A stretch of 64,000 nucleotides of DNA, from assembly GCA_949130485.1 (NCBI GenBank), contig OX422190.1:3710281-3774280 (forward strand), in the 5' to 3' direction. Position numbers and translations under genes: made by a program. Every line of letters starts with the position of its first letter. The stretch's first letter is position 1. Source of the DNA: Agelas oroides. Its lineage: Eukaryota > Porifera > Demospongiae > Agelasida > Agelasidae. The notes beneath the pieces are model-generated. The model had not been told where the DNA came from. It saw only the letters and a program-made list of their open reading frames with translations, and ran no database searches. Of this stretch, positions 22,627-34,171 are shown in pieces.

Positions 22627-24571
22627 TAGAGTCTGGTCGAGCCAGGGTAGAGAGTGGTAGAGTGAGGTAGAGTCGGGGTAAAGTGTGGTATAGTGAGGTA
22701 GAGTCGGGTAGAGCCAGGGTAGAGTGTGGTAGAGTGAGGTAGAATCGGGTAGAGTGTGGTTGAGTCGGTTCAAGCCAGGATAGAAGGTAGTAGAGGGAGG
22801 TAGAGTTGGGTTGAACCAGGGTAGATTGTGGTAGAGTGAGGTAGAGTCAGGTCGAGCCAGGGTAGAGTGTGGTAGAGTGAGGTAGAGTCGGGTCGAGTCA
22901 GGGTAGAGTGTGGTAGAGTGGGGTAGAGTGAGGTAGAGTCGGGTCGAGCAAGGGTAGAGTGTGGTAGAGTGAGGTGGAGTTAGGTCGAGACAGGGTAGAG
23001 GGTGGTAGAGAGAGAGAGTTGGGTTGAGCCAGGGTAGAGTGTGGTAGAGTGAGGTAGAGTCGCGTCGAGCTAGGGTAGAGTGTGGTAGACTGAGGTAGAG
23101 TCGGGTCGAGATAGGGTAGAGTGTGTTAGAGTGTGGTAGAGTCGGGGTAGAGTGTGGTAGAGTGAGGTAGAGTCGGGTAGAGCCAGGTTAGAGTGTGGTA
23201 GAGTGAGGTAGAGTCGTGTAGAGTGTGGTTGAGTCGGTTCAAGTCAGGGTAGAAGGTGGTAGAAGGAGGTAGAGTTGGTTTGAGCCAGGGTAGATTCTGG
23301 TAGAGTGAGGTAGAGTCGGGTCGAACCAGGGTAGAGTGTGGTAGAGTGAGGTAGAGTCGGGTCGAGCCAGGGTAGAGTATGGTAGAGTGGGGTAGAGTGA
23401 GGTAGAGTCGGTTGAGCAAGGGTAGAGTGTGGTAGAGTGAGGTGGAGTTGGGTCGAGCCAGGGTAGATTGTGGTAGAGAGAGAGAGAGTCAGGTTCAGCC
23501 AGGGTAGAGTGTGGTAGAATGAGGTATAGCAAGGGTAGAGTGTGGTAGAGTGAGGTAGAGTCGGGGAAGAGTGTGGTAGAGTGAGGTAGAGTCGGGGTAG
23601 AGTGTGGTATAGTGAGTTAGATTCGGCTCGAGCTAGGGTAGAGTGTGGTAAAGTGGGGTAGAGTGAGGTAGTGTCGGGTCGAGCAAGGGTAGAGTGTGGT
23701 GGAGTGAAGTACAGTCGTGTCGAGCCAGGGTAGAGTGTGGTAGAGTGAGGTAGAGTCAGGGTAGAGTGTGGTAGAGTGAGTTAGAGTTGGGGAAGAGTGT
23801 GGTAGACTGAGGTAGAGTCGGGTCGAGCCAGGGTAGAGTGTGGTAGAGTGAGGTAGAGGCGGGTGGAGCCAGGGTAGAGAGTGGTAAAAGGAGGTAGAGT
23901 CGGGTAGAGCAAGGGTAGAGTGTGGTATAGTGAGGTAGAGTCGGGGTAGAGTGTGGTGAAGTGAGGTACAGTCGGGGTAGAGTGTGGTAGAGTGAGGTGG
24001 ATTTGGGTCGAGACAGGGTAGACTGTGGTAGAGTGAGGTAGATTCGGGTCTAGCCTGGGTAGAGTGTGGTAGAGTGAGGTAGAGTTGGGTCGAGCCAGGG
24101 TAGAGTGGGGTAGAGTGAGGTAGAGTCGGGTCGGGACAGGGTAGAGTGTGGTAGAGTCGGGGTAGAGTGTGGTAGAGTGAGGAAGAGTCGGGTAGAGCCA
24201 GGGTAGAGTGTGGTAGAGTGAGGTAGAGTCGGATAGAGTGTGGTTGAGTTGGTTCAAGCCAGGGGAGAAGGTGGTAGAGGGAGGTAGAGTTGGGTTGAGC
24301 CAGGGTAGATTCTGGTAGAGTGAGGTAGAGTCGGGTCGAGCCAGGGTAGAGTGTGGTAGAGTGAGGTAGAGTCGGGTCGAGCCAGGGTAGACTTTGGTAG
24401 AGTGGGGTAGAGTGAGGTAGAGTCGGGTCGAGCAAGGGTAGAGTGTGGTAGAGTGAGGTGGAGTTGGGTTGAGCCAGGGTAGAGTGTGGTAGAGAGAGAG
24501 AGAGTCGAGTTGAGCCAGGGTAGAGTGTGGAAGAGTGAGGTATAGCAAGGGTAGAGTGTGATAGAGTGAGG
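22627..24571 (+). repeat. 1.95-kb HOR, copy 3 of 3
   Basis: Restores the full 1,945-bp form with m11 present. It ends near 24,571, where the sequence continues into TAGACTCGGGGAAGAG (beta) instead of another m8. G at 23,701 is one of the two positions that differ from the second 26.8-kb unit. Confidence 0.88.
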
Positions 24572-24624
24572 TAGACTCGGGGAAGAGTGTGGTAGAGTGA
24601 GGTAGAGTCGGGGTAGAGTGTGGT

Positions 24625-24726
24625 ATAGTGAGTTAGATTCGGCTCGAGCTAGGGTAGAGTGTGGTAGAGTGTGGTATAGTGAGTTAGATTCGGCTCGAGC
24701 TAGGGTAGAGTGTGGTAGAGTGAGTT
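24625..24726 (+). repeat. Local 51-bp tandem duplication at the P-block entry
   Basis: The stretch TATAGTGAGTTAGATTCGG with TCGAGCTAGGG occurs at 24,625 and again at 24,676, an offset of 51 bp (five modules, one of them 11 bp). Other P-block entries (10,155; 34,121) have it once. The same doubling is at 51,416-51,517 in the second 26.8-kb unit. Confidence 0.85.
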
Positions 24727-24734
24727 GGAGTCAG

Positions 24735-26430
24735 GGTAGAGTGTGGTAGAGGGAGGTAGCGTCGGGTCAAGTCTGGATAGAGTGTGGTAGAGTGAGGTAG
24801 AGTCGGGTAGAGCCAGGGTAGAGTGTGGTAGAGAGAGGTAGAGTCAGGGTAGAGTGTTGTAGAGTGAGGTAGAGACCTGTCGAGGCAGGGTAGACTGTGG
24901 TAGAGTGAGGTAGAGTCGGCTCGAGCTAGGGTAGAGTGTGGTAGAGTGGGGTAGAGTGAGGTAGAGTCAGGTCGAGCAAGGGTAGAGTGTGGTAGAGGGA
25001 GGTAGAGTCGGGTCAAGCCAGGGTAGAGTGGGGTAGAGTGAGGTAGAGTCGGTACGAGCAAGGGTAGAGTGTGGTAGAGTGTGGTAGAGTGAGGTAGAAT
25101 CGGGTTGAGCTAGGGTAGAGATTGGTAGAGTGAGAGAGAGTCGGGTTGAGCCAGGGTAGTGTGTGGTAGAGTGAGGAAGACTAAGGGTAGAGTGTGGTAG
25201 AGTAAGGTAGAGTCGGGGTAGAGTGTGGGAGACTGAGGTAGAGTCTGATCGAGCCAGGGTAGAGTGTGGTAGAGTGAGGTAGAGTCGGGTCGCGCCAGGG
25301 TAGAGTGTGGTAGAGTGAGATAGAGTCGGGTCAAGCCACGGTAGAGTGTGGTAGAGTGAGGTAGAGTCGGGGTAGAGTGTGGTAGAGTGAGGTAGAATCG
25401 GGTCGAGCCACGGTAGAGTGTGGTAGAAGGAGGTAGAATTGTGTCGAGCCAGGGTAGAGTGTGGTAGAGTGAGGTAGAGTCGGGTCGAGCCAGGGTAGAG
25501 TGTGGTAGAGTGAGGTAGAGTCAGGTAGAGCCAGGGTAGAGTGTGGTAGAGAAAGGGAGAGTCGGGGTAGAGTGTGGTAGAGTCAGGTAGAGTCAGGGTA
25601 GAGTGTGGTAGAGTGAGGTAGAGTCGGGTCGGGACAGGGTAGAGTGTGGTAGAGTCGGGGTAGAGTGTTGTAGAGTGAGGAAGAGTCGGGTAGAGCCAGG
25701 GTAGAGTGTGGTAGAGAGAGAGAGAGTCGGGTTGAGCCAGGGTAGAGTGTGGAAGAGTGAGGTATAGCAAGGGTAGAGTGTAATAGAGTGAGGTAGACTC
25801 GGGGAAGAGTGTGGTAGAGTGAGGTAGAGTCGGGGTAGAGTGTGGTATAGTGAGTTAGATTTGGCTCGAACTAGGGTAGAGTGTGGTAGAGTGAGTTGGA
25901 GTCAGGGTAGAGTGTGGTAGAGTGAGGTAGAGTCGGTTCGAGCCAGGGTAGAGTGTGGTATAGTGAGGTAGAGTCAGGGTAGAGTAAGGTAGAGTGAGGT
26001 AGAATCGGGGTGGAGTGCGGTAGAGTGAGGTAGAATCATGTTGAGGCAGGGTAGAGTGTGGTAGAGTGAGGTAGAGTCGGGTCAAGCCAGGGTAGAGTGT
26101 GGTAGAGTGAGGTAGAGTCGGGTAGAGCCAGGGTAGAGAGTGGTAGAGAGAGGCACAGTCGGGGTAGAGTGTGGTAGAGTGAGGTAGAGTCGTCGAGGCA
26201 GGGTAGACTGTGGTAGAGTGAGGTAGAGTCCGGTCTAGCCATGGTAGAGTGTGGTAGAGTGAGGTAGAGTCGGGGTAGAGGGTGGTAGAGCGAGATAGAG
26301 TCGGGGTAGTGTGTGGTAGAATGAGGTAGAGTCGGGTGGAACCAGGGTAGAGTGTGGTAGAGTGAGGGAGAGTCGTGTCGAGCGAGGGTAGAGTGTGGTA
26401 GAGCGAGGTGGAGTCAGGTCTAGCCATGGT
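24735..26430 (+). repeat. P block, third occurrence, with a ~0.4-kb deletion
   Basis: Begins with GGAGGTAGCGTCGGGTCAAG at about 24,753 and follows the order seen at 10,205-12,305 and 34,172-36,256. It is about 0.4 kb shorter: after m4 (GTCGTCGAGGCAGGG near 26,190) it goes directly to the second GTCCGGTCTAGCCATGG (m6) near 26,229, without m5. Ends with m7 near 26,427. Confidence 0.85.
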
Positions 26431-29400
26431 AGAGTGTGGTAGAGTGAGGTAGAGTCTGGTCGAGCCAGGTTAGAGAGTGGTAGAGTGAGGTAGAGTCGGG
26501 GTAAAGTGTGGTATAGTGAGGTAGAGTCGGGTAGAGCCAGGGTAGAGTGTGGTAGAGTGAGGTAGAATCGGGTAGAGTGTGGTTGAGTCGGTTCAAGCCA
26601 GGATAGAAGGTAGTAGAGGGAGGTAGAGTTGGGTTGAACCAGGGTAGATTGTGGTAGAGTGAGGTAGAGTCAGGTCGAGCCAGGGTAGAGTGTGGTAGAG
26701 TGAGGTAGAGTCGGGTCGAGTCAGGGTAGAGTGTGGTAGAGTGGGGTAGAGTGAGGTAGAGTCGGGTCGAGCAAGGGTAGAGTGTGGTAGAGTGAGGTGG
26801 TGTTGGGTCGAGACAGGGTAGAGGGTGGTAGAGAGAGAGAGTTGGGTTGAGCCAGGGTAGAGTGTGGTAGAGTGAGGTAGAGTCGCGTCGAGCTAGGGTA
26901 GAGTGTGGTAGAGTGAGGTAGAGTCGGGTCGGGATAGGGTAGAGTGTGGTAGAGTCGGGGTAGAGTGTGGTAGAGTGAGGAAGAGTCGGGTAGAGCCAGG
27001 GTAGAGTGTGGTAGAGTGAGGTAGAGTCGGATAGAGTGTGGTTGAGTTGGTTCAAGCCAGGGGAGAAGGTGGTAGAGGGAGGTAGAGTTGGGTTGAGCCA
27101 GGGTAGATTGTGGTAGAGTGAGGTAGAGTCGTGTCGAGCCAGGGTAGAGTGTGGTAGAGTGAGGTAGAGTCGGGTCGAGACAGGGTAGACTTTGGTAGAG
27201 TTGGGTAGAGTGAGGTAGAGTCAGGTCGAGCAAGGGTAGAGTGTGGTAGAGTGAGGTGGAGTTGGGTTGAGCCAGGGTAGAGTGTGGAAGAGTGAGGTAT
27301 AGCAAGGGTAGAGTGTGATAGAGTGAGGTAGACTCGGGGAAGAGTGTGGTAGAGTGACGGAGAGTCGTGGTAGAGTGTGGTATAGTGAGTTAGATTCGGC
27401 TCGAGCTAGGGTAGAGTGTGGTAGAGTGAGTTGGAGTCAGGGTAGAGTGTGGTAGAGTGAGGTAGAGTCGGTTCGAGCCAGGGTAGAGTGTGGTATAGTG
27501 AGGTAGAGTCAGGGTAGAGTAAGGTAGAGTGAGGTAGAGTCGGGGTGGAGTGCGGTAGAGTGAGGTAGAATCGTGTTGAGGCAGGGTAGAGTGTGGTAGA
27601 GTGAGGTAGAGTCGGGTCAATCCAGGGTAGAGTGTGGTAGAGTGAGGTAGAGTCGGATAGAGCCAGGGTAGAGAGTGGTAGAGAGAGGTACAGTCGGGGT
27701 AGAGTGTGGTAGAGTGAGGTAGAGTCGTCGAGGCAGGGTAGACTGTGGTAGAGTGAGGTAGAGTCGGGTTGAGCTAGGGTAGAGTGTGGTGGAGTGGGGT
27801 AGAGTGAGGTAGAGTCCGGTCGAGCAAGGGTAGAGTGTGGTAGAGTGAGGTAGAGTCGGGTCGAGCCAGGGTAGAGTGAGTGGTAGATTGAGGTAGACTC
27901 GCGTCGAGCTAGGGTAGAGTGTGGTAGAGTGAGGTAGAGTGAGGTAGAATCGGATCGAGCCAGGGTAGAGTGTGGTAGAGTGAGGTAGAATCTGGTCGAG
28001 CCAGGGTAAAGTGTGGTAGAGTGAGGTAGAGTCGGGGTAGGGAGTGGTAGAGTGAGGTAGAGTCGGGGTAGAGTGTGGTAGAGTGAGGGAGAGTCGTGTC
28101 GAGCGAGGGTAGAGTGTGGTAGAGCGAGGTGGAGTCAGGTCTAGCCATGGTAGAGTGTGGTAGAGTGAGGTAGAGTCTGGTCGAGCGAGGGTAGAGAGTG
28201 GTAGAGTGAGGTAGAGTCGGGTAGAGCCAGGGTAGAGTGTGGTAGAGTGAGGTAGAATCGGGTAGAGTGTGGTTGAGTCGGTTCAAGCCAGGATAGAAGG
28301 TAGTAGAGGGAGGTAGAGTTGGGTTGAACCAGGGTAGATTGTGGTAGAGTGAGGTAGAGTCAGGTCGAGCCAGGGTAGAGTGTGGTAGAGTGAGGTAGAG
28401 TCGGGTCGAGTCAGGGTAGAGTGTGGTAGAGTGGGGTAGAGTGAGGTAGAGTCGGGTCGAGCAAGGGTAGAGTGTGGTAGAGTGAGGTGGAGTTGGGTCG
28501 AGACAGGGTAGAGGGTGGTAGAGAGAGAGAGTTGGGTTGAGCCAGGGTAGAGTGTGGTAGAGTGAGGTAGAGTCGCGTTGAGCTAGGGTAGAGTGTGGTA
28601 GAGTGAGGTAGAGTCGGGTCGAGATAGGGTAGAGTGTGTTAGAGTGTGGTAGAGTGAGGTAGAGTCGGGTAGAGCCAGGTTAGAGTGTGGTAGAGTGAGG
28701 TAGAGTCGTGTAGAGTGTGGTTGAGTCGGTTCAAGTCAGGGTAGAAGGTGGTAGAAGGAGGTAGAGTTGGTTTGAGCCAGGGTAGATTCTGGTAGAGTGA
28801 GGTAGAGTCGGGTCGAGCCAGGGTAGAGTGTGGTAGAGTGAGGTAGAGTCGGGTCGAGCCAGGGTAGAGTATGGTAGAGTGGGGTAGAGTGAGGTAGAGT
28901 CGGTTGAGCAAGGGTAGAGTGTGGTAGAGTGAGGTGGAGTTGGGTCGAGCCAGGGTAGATTGTGGTAGAGAGAGAGAGAGTCAGGTTGAGCCAGGGTAGA
29001 GTGTGGTAGAGTGAGGTATAGCAAGGGTAGAGTGTGGTAGAGTGAGGTAGAGTCGGGGAAGAGTGTGGTAGAGTGAGGTAGAGTCGGGGTAGAGTGTGGT
29101 ATAGTGAGTTAGATTCGGCTCGAGCTAGGGTAGAGTGTGGTATAGTGGGGTAGAGTGAGGTAGTGTCGGGTCGAGCAAGGGTAGAGTGTGGTAGAGTGAA
29201 GTACAGTCGTGTCGAGCCAGGGTAGAGTGTGGTAGAGTGAGGTAGAGTCAGGGTAGAGTGTGGTAGAGTGAGTTAGAGTCGGGGAAGAGTGTGGTAGACT
29301 GAGGTAGAGTCGGGTCGAGCCAGGGTAGAGTGTGGTAGAGTGAGGTAGAAGCGGGTGGAGCCAGGATAGAGAGTGGTAAAAGGAGGTAGAGTCGGGTAGA

Positions 29401-30959
29401 GCAAGGGTAGAGTGTGGTATAGTGAGGTAGAGTCGGGGTAGAGTGTGGTGGAGTGAGGTACAGTCGGGGTAGAGTGTGGTAGAGTGAGGTGGATTTGGGT
29501 CGAGACAGGGTAGACTGTGGTAGAGTGAGGTAGATTCCGGTCTAGCCTGGGTAGAGTGTGGTAGAGTGAGGTAGAGTTGGGTCGAGCCAGGGTAGAGTGG
29601 GATAGAGTGAGGTAGAGTCGGGTCGGGACAGGGTAGAGTGTGGTAGAGTCGGGGTAGAGTGTGGTAGAGTGAGGAAGAGTCGGGTAGAGCCAGGGAACAG
29701 TGTGGTAGAGTGAGGTAGAGTCGGATAGAGTGTGGTTGAGTTAGTTCAAGCCAGGGGAGAAGGTGGTAGAGGGAGGTAGATTTGGGTTGAGCCAGGGTAG
29801 ATTGTGGTAGAGTGAGGTAGAGTCGGGTCGAGCCAGGGTAGAGTGTGGTAGAGTGAGGTAGAGTCGGGTCGAGCCAGGGTAGACTTTGGTAGAGTGGGGT
29901 AGAGTGAGGTAGAGTCGGGTCGAGCAAGGGTAGAGTGTGGTAGAGTGAGGTGGAGTTGGGTTGAGCCAGGGTAGAGTGTGGTAGAGAGAGAGAGAGTCGG
30001 GTTGAGCCAGGGTAGAGTGTGGAAGAGTGAGGTATAGCAAGGGTAGAGTGTGATAGAGTGAGGTAGACTCGGGGAAGAGTGTGCTAGAGTGAGGTAGAGT
30101 CGGGGTAGAGTGTGGTATAGTGAGTTAGATTCGGCTCGAGCTAGGGTAGAGTGTGGTAGAGTGAGTTGGAGTCAGGGTAGAGTGTGGTAGAGTGAGGTAG
30201 AGTCGGGTAGAGCCAGGGTAGAGTGTAGTATAGTGGGGTAGAGTGAGGTAGAGTCGGGTCGAGCAAGGGTAGAGTGTGGTAGAGTGAGGTGGAGTTGGGT
30301 CGAGACAGGGTAGAGGGTGGTAGAGAGAGAGAGTTGGGTTGAGCCAGGGTAGAGTGTGGTAGAGTGAGGTAGAGTCGCGTCGAGCTAGGGTAGAGTGTGG
30401 TAGACTGAGGTAGAGTCGGGTCGAGATAGGGTAGAGTGTGTTAGAGTGTGGTAGAGTCGGGGTAGAGTGTGGTAGAGTGAGGTAGAGTCGGGTAGAGCCA
30501 GGTTAGAGTGTGGTAGAGTGAGGTAGAGTCGTGTAGAGTGTGGTTGAGTCGGTTCAAGTCAGAGTAGAAGGTGGTAGAAGGAGGTAGAGTTGGTTTGAGC
30601 TAGGTTAGATTCTGGTAGAGTGAGGTAGAGTCGGGTCGAGCCAGGGTAGAGTGTGGTAGAGTGAGGTAGAGTCGGGTCGAGCCAGGGTAGAGTATGGTAG
30701 AGTGGGGTAGAGTGAGGTAGAGTCGGTTGAGCAAGGGTAGAGTGTGGTAGAGTGAGGTAGAGTCAGGTAGAGCCAGGGTAGAGTGTGGTAGAGAAAGGGA
30801 GAGTCGGGGTAGAGTGTGGTAGAGTGAGGTAGAGTCAGGGTAGAGTGTGGTAGAGTGAGGTAGAGTCGGGTCGGGACAGGGTAGAGTGTGGTAGAGTCGG
30901 GGTAGAGTGTGGTAGAGTGAGGAAGAGTCGGGTAGAGCCAGGGTAGAGTGTGGTAGAGA
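26431..30959 (+). repeat. Mosaic segment with three partial marker cycles
   Basis: Order read: m8 (26,455), m9 (26,815), m10 (26,882), jump to m17 (27,050), m18 (27,188), beta (27,290), m3 (27,395), m4 (27,725), m5 (27,880), m7 (28,137), m8 (28,180), m9-m13, lambda (29,110), m15-m18, beta (29,985), m3 (30,130), jump to m9 (30,305), m10, m11, m12 (30,690), HOR-A-like tail (30,765), beta (30,955). All positions are approximate. Each jump skips markers but never reverses their order. Only satellite monomers. Confidence 0.8.
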
Positions 30960-33900
30960 GAGAGAGAGTCGGGTTGAACCAGGGTAGAGTGTGGAAGAGT
31001 GAGGTATAGCAAGGGTAGAGTGTGATAGAGTGAGGTAGACTCGGGGAAGAGTGTGGTAGAGTGAGGTAGAGTCGGGGTAGAGTGTGGTATAGTGAGTTAG
31101 ATTCGGCTCGAACTAGGGTAGAGTGTGGTAGAGTGAGTTGGAGTCAGGGTAGAGTATGGTAGAGTGAGGTAGAGTCGGTTCGAGCCAGGGTAGAGTGTGG
31201 TATAGTGAGGTAGACTCAGGGTAGAGTAAGGTAGAGTGAGGTAGAGTCGGGGTGGAGTGCGGTAGAGTGAGGTAGAATCGTGTTGAGGCTGGGTAGAGTG
31301 TGGTAGAGTGAGGTAGAGTCGGGTCAAGCCAGGGTAGAGTGTGGTGGAGTGAGGTAGAGTCGGGTAGAGCCAGGGTAGAAAGTGGTAGAGAGAGGTACAG
31401 TCGGGGTAGAGTGTGGTAGAGTGAGGTAGAGTCGTCGACGCAGGGTAGACTGTGGTAGAGTGAGGTAGAGTCGGGTTGAGCTAGGGTAGAGTGTGGTTGA
31501 GTGGGGTAGAGTGAGGTAGAGTCCGGTCGAGCAAGGGTAGAGTGTGGTAGAGTGAGGTAGAGTCGGGTCGAGCCAGGGTAGAGTGAGCGGTAGATTGAGG
31601 TAGACTCGCGTCGAGCTAGGGGAGAGTGTGGTAGAGTGAGGTAGAGTCGGGGTAGAGTGAGGTAGAGTGAGGTAGAATCTGATCGAGCCAGGGTAGAGTG
31701 TGGTAGAGTGAGGTAGAATCTGGTCGAGCCAGGGTAAAGTGTGGTACAGTGAGGTAGAGTCGGGGTAGGGAGTGGTAGAGTGAGGTAGAGTCGGGGTAGA
31801 GTGTGGTAGAGTGAGGTAGAGTCCGGTCTAGCCATGTTAGAGTGTGGTAGAGTGAGGTAGAGTCGGGGTAGAGTGTGGTAGAGTGAGGTAGAGTCCGGTC
31901 TAGCCATGGTAGAGTGTGGTAGAGTGAGGTAGAGTCGGGGTAGAGGGTGGTAGAGCGAGATAGAGTCGGGGTAGTGTGTGGTAGAATGAGGTAGAGTCGG
32001 GTGGAACCAGGGTAGAGTGTGGTAGAGTGAGGGAGAGTCGTGTCGAGCGAGGGTAGAGTGTGGTAGAGCGAGGTGGAGTCAGGTCTAGCCATGGTAGAGT
32101 GTGGTAGAGTGAGGTAGAGTCTGGTCGAGCCAGGTTAGAGAGTGGTAGAGTGAGGTAGAGTCGGGGTAAAGTGTGGTATAGTGAGGTAGAGTCGGGTAGA
32201 GCCAGGGTAGAGTGTGGTAGAGTGAGGTAGAATCGGGTAGAGTGTGGTTGAGTCGGTTCAAGCCAGGATAGAAGGTAGTAGAGGGAGGTAGAGTTGGGTT
32301 GAACCAGGGTAGATTGTGGTAGAGTGAGGTAGAGTCAGGTCGAGCCAGGGTAGAGTGTGGTAGAGTGAGGTAGAGTCGGGTCGAGTCAGGGTAGAGTGTG
32401 GTAGAGTGGGGTAGAGTGAGGTAGAGTCGGGTCGAGCAAGGGTAGAGTGTGGTAGAGTGAGGTGGAGTTGGGTCGAGACAGGGTAGAGGGTGGTAGAGAG
32501 AGAGAGTTGGGTTGAGCCAGGGTAGAGTGTGGTAGAGTGAGGTAGAGTCGCGTCGAGCTAGGGTAGAGTGTGGTAGAGTGAGGTAGAGTCGGGTCGAGAT
32601 AGGGTAGAGTGTGTTAGAGTGTGGTAGAGTCGGGGTAGAGTGTGGTAGAGTGAGGTAGAGTCGGGTAGAGCCAGGTTAGAGTGTGGTAGAGTGAGGTAGA
32701 GTCGTGTAGAGTGTGGTTGAGTCGGTTCAAGTCAGGGTAGAAGGTGGTAGAAGGAGGTAGAGTTGGTTTGAGCCAGGGTAGATTCTGGTAGAGTGAGGTA
32801 GAGTCGGGTCGAGCCAGGGTAGAGTGTGGTAGAGTGAGGTAGAGTCGGGTCGAGCCAGGGTAGAGTATGGTAGAGTGGGGTAGAGTGAGGTAGAGTCGGT
32901 TGAGCAAGGGTAGAGTGTGGTAGAGTGAGGTGGAGTTGGGTCGAGACAGGGTAGATTGTGGTAGAGAGGGAGAGAGTCAGGTTGAGCCAGGGTAGAGTGT
33001 GGTAGAATGAAGTATAGCAAGGGTAGAGTGTGGTAGAGTGAGGTAGAGTCGGGGAAGAGTGTGGTAGAGTGAGGTAGAGTCGGGGTAGAGTGTGGTATAG
33101 TGAGTTAGATTCGGCTCGAGCTAGGGTAGAGTGTGGTAAAGTGGGGTAGAGTGAGGTAGTGTCGGGTCGAGCAAGGGTAGAGTGTGGTAGACTGAAGTAC
33201 AGTCGTGTCGAGCCAGGGTAGAGTGTGGTAGAGTGAGGTAGAGTCAGGGTAGAGTGTGGTAGAGTGAGTTAGAGTCGGGGAAGAGTGTGGTAGACTGAGG
33301 TAAAGTCGGATCGAGCCAGGGTAGAGTGTGGTAGAGTGAGGTAGAGGCGGGTGGAGCCAGGGTAGAGAGTGGTAAAAGGAGGTAGAGTCGGGTAGAGCAA
33401 GGGTAGAGTGTGGTATAGTGAGGTAGAGTCGGGGTAGAGTGTGGTGAAGTGAGGTACAGTCGGGGTAGAGTGTGGTAGAGTGAGGTGGATTTGGGTCGAG
33501 ACAGGGTAGACTGTGGTAGAGTGAGGTAGATTCGGGTCTATCTTGGGTAGAGTGTGGTAGAGTGAGGTAGAGTTGGGTCGAGCCAGGGTAGAGTGGGGTA
33601 GAGTGAGGTAGAGTCGGGTCAGGACAGGGTAGAGTGTGGTAGAGTCGGGGTAGAGTGTGGTAGAGTGAGGAAGAGTCGGGTAGAGCCAGGGTAGAGTGTG
33701 GTAGAGTGAGGTAGAGTCGGACAGAGTGTGGTTGAGTTGGTTCAAGCCAGGGGAGAATGTGGTAGAGGGAGGTAGAGTTGGGTTGAGCCAGGGTAGATTG
33801 TGGTAGAGTGAGGTAGAGTCGGGTCGAGCCAGGGTAGAGTGTGGTAGAGTGAGGTAGAGTCGGGTCGAGCCAGGGTAGACTTTGGTAGAGTGGGGTAGAG

Positions 33901-34171
33901 TGAGGTAGAGTCGGGTCGAGCAAGGGTAGAGTGTGGTAGAGTGAGGTGGAGTTGGGATGAGACAGGGTAGAGTGTGGTAGAGAGAGAGAGAGTCGGGTTG
34001 AGCCAGGGTAGAGTGTGGAAGAGTGAGGTAAAGCAAGGGTAGGGTGTGATAGAGTGAGGTAGACTCGGGGAAGAGTGTGGTAGAGTGAGGTAGAGTCGGG
34101 GTAGAGTGTGGTATAGTGAGTTAGATTCGGCTCGAGCTAGGGTAGAGTGTGGTAGAGTGAGTTGGAGTCAG
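30960..34171 (+). repeat. Most complete marker cycle from beta to P entry
   Basis: Beta near 30,960 is followed without a gap by m3, gamma, m4, m5, m6 (twice), m7, m8, m9, m10, m11, m12, m13, lambda, m15, m16, m17, m18 and a second beta near 33,980, a cycle of about 3.0 kb. It then enters P near 34,172. It is the best template for the ancestral order. G at 31,346 is the second of the two differences from the other 26.8-kb unit. No gene. Confidence 0.83.
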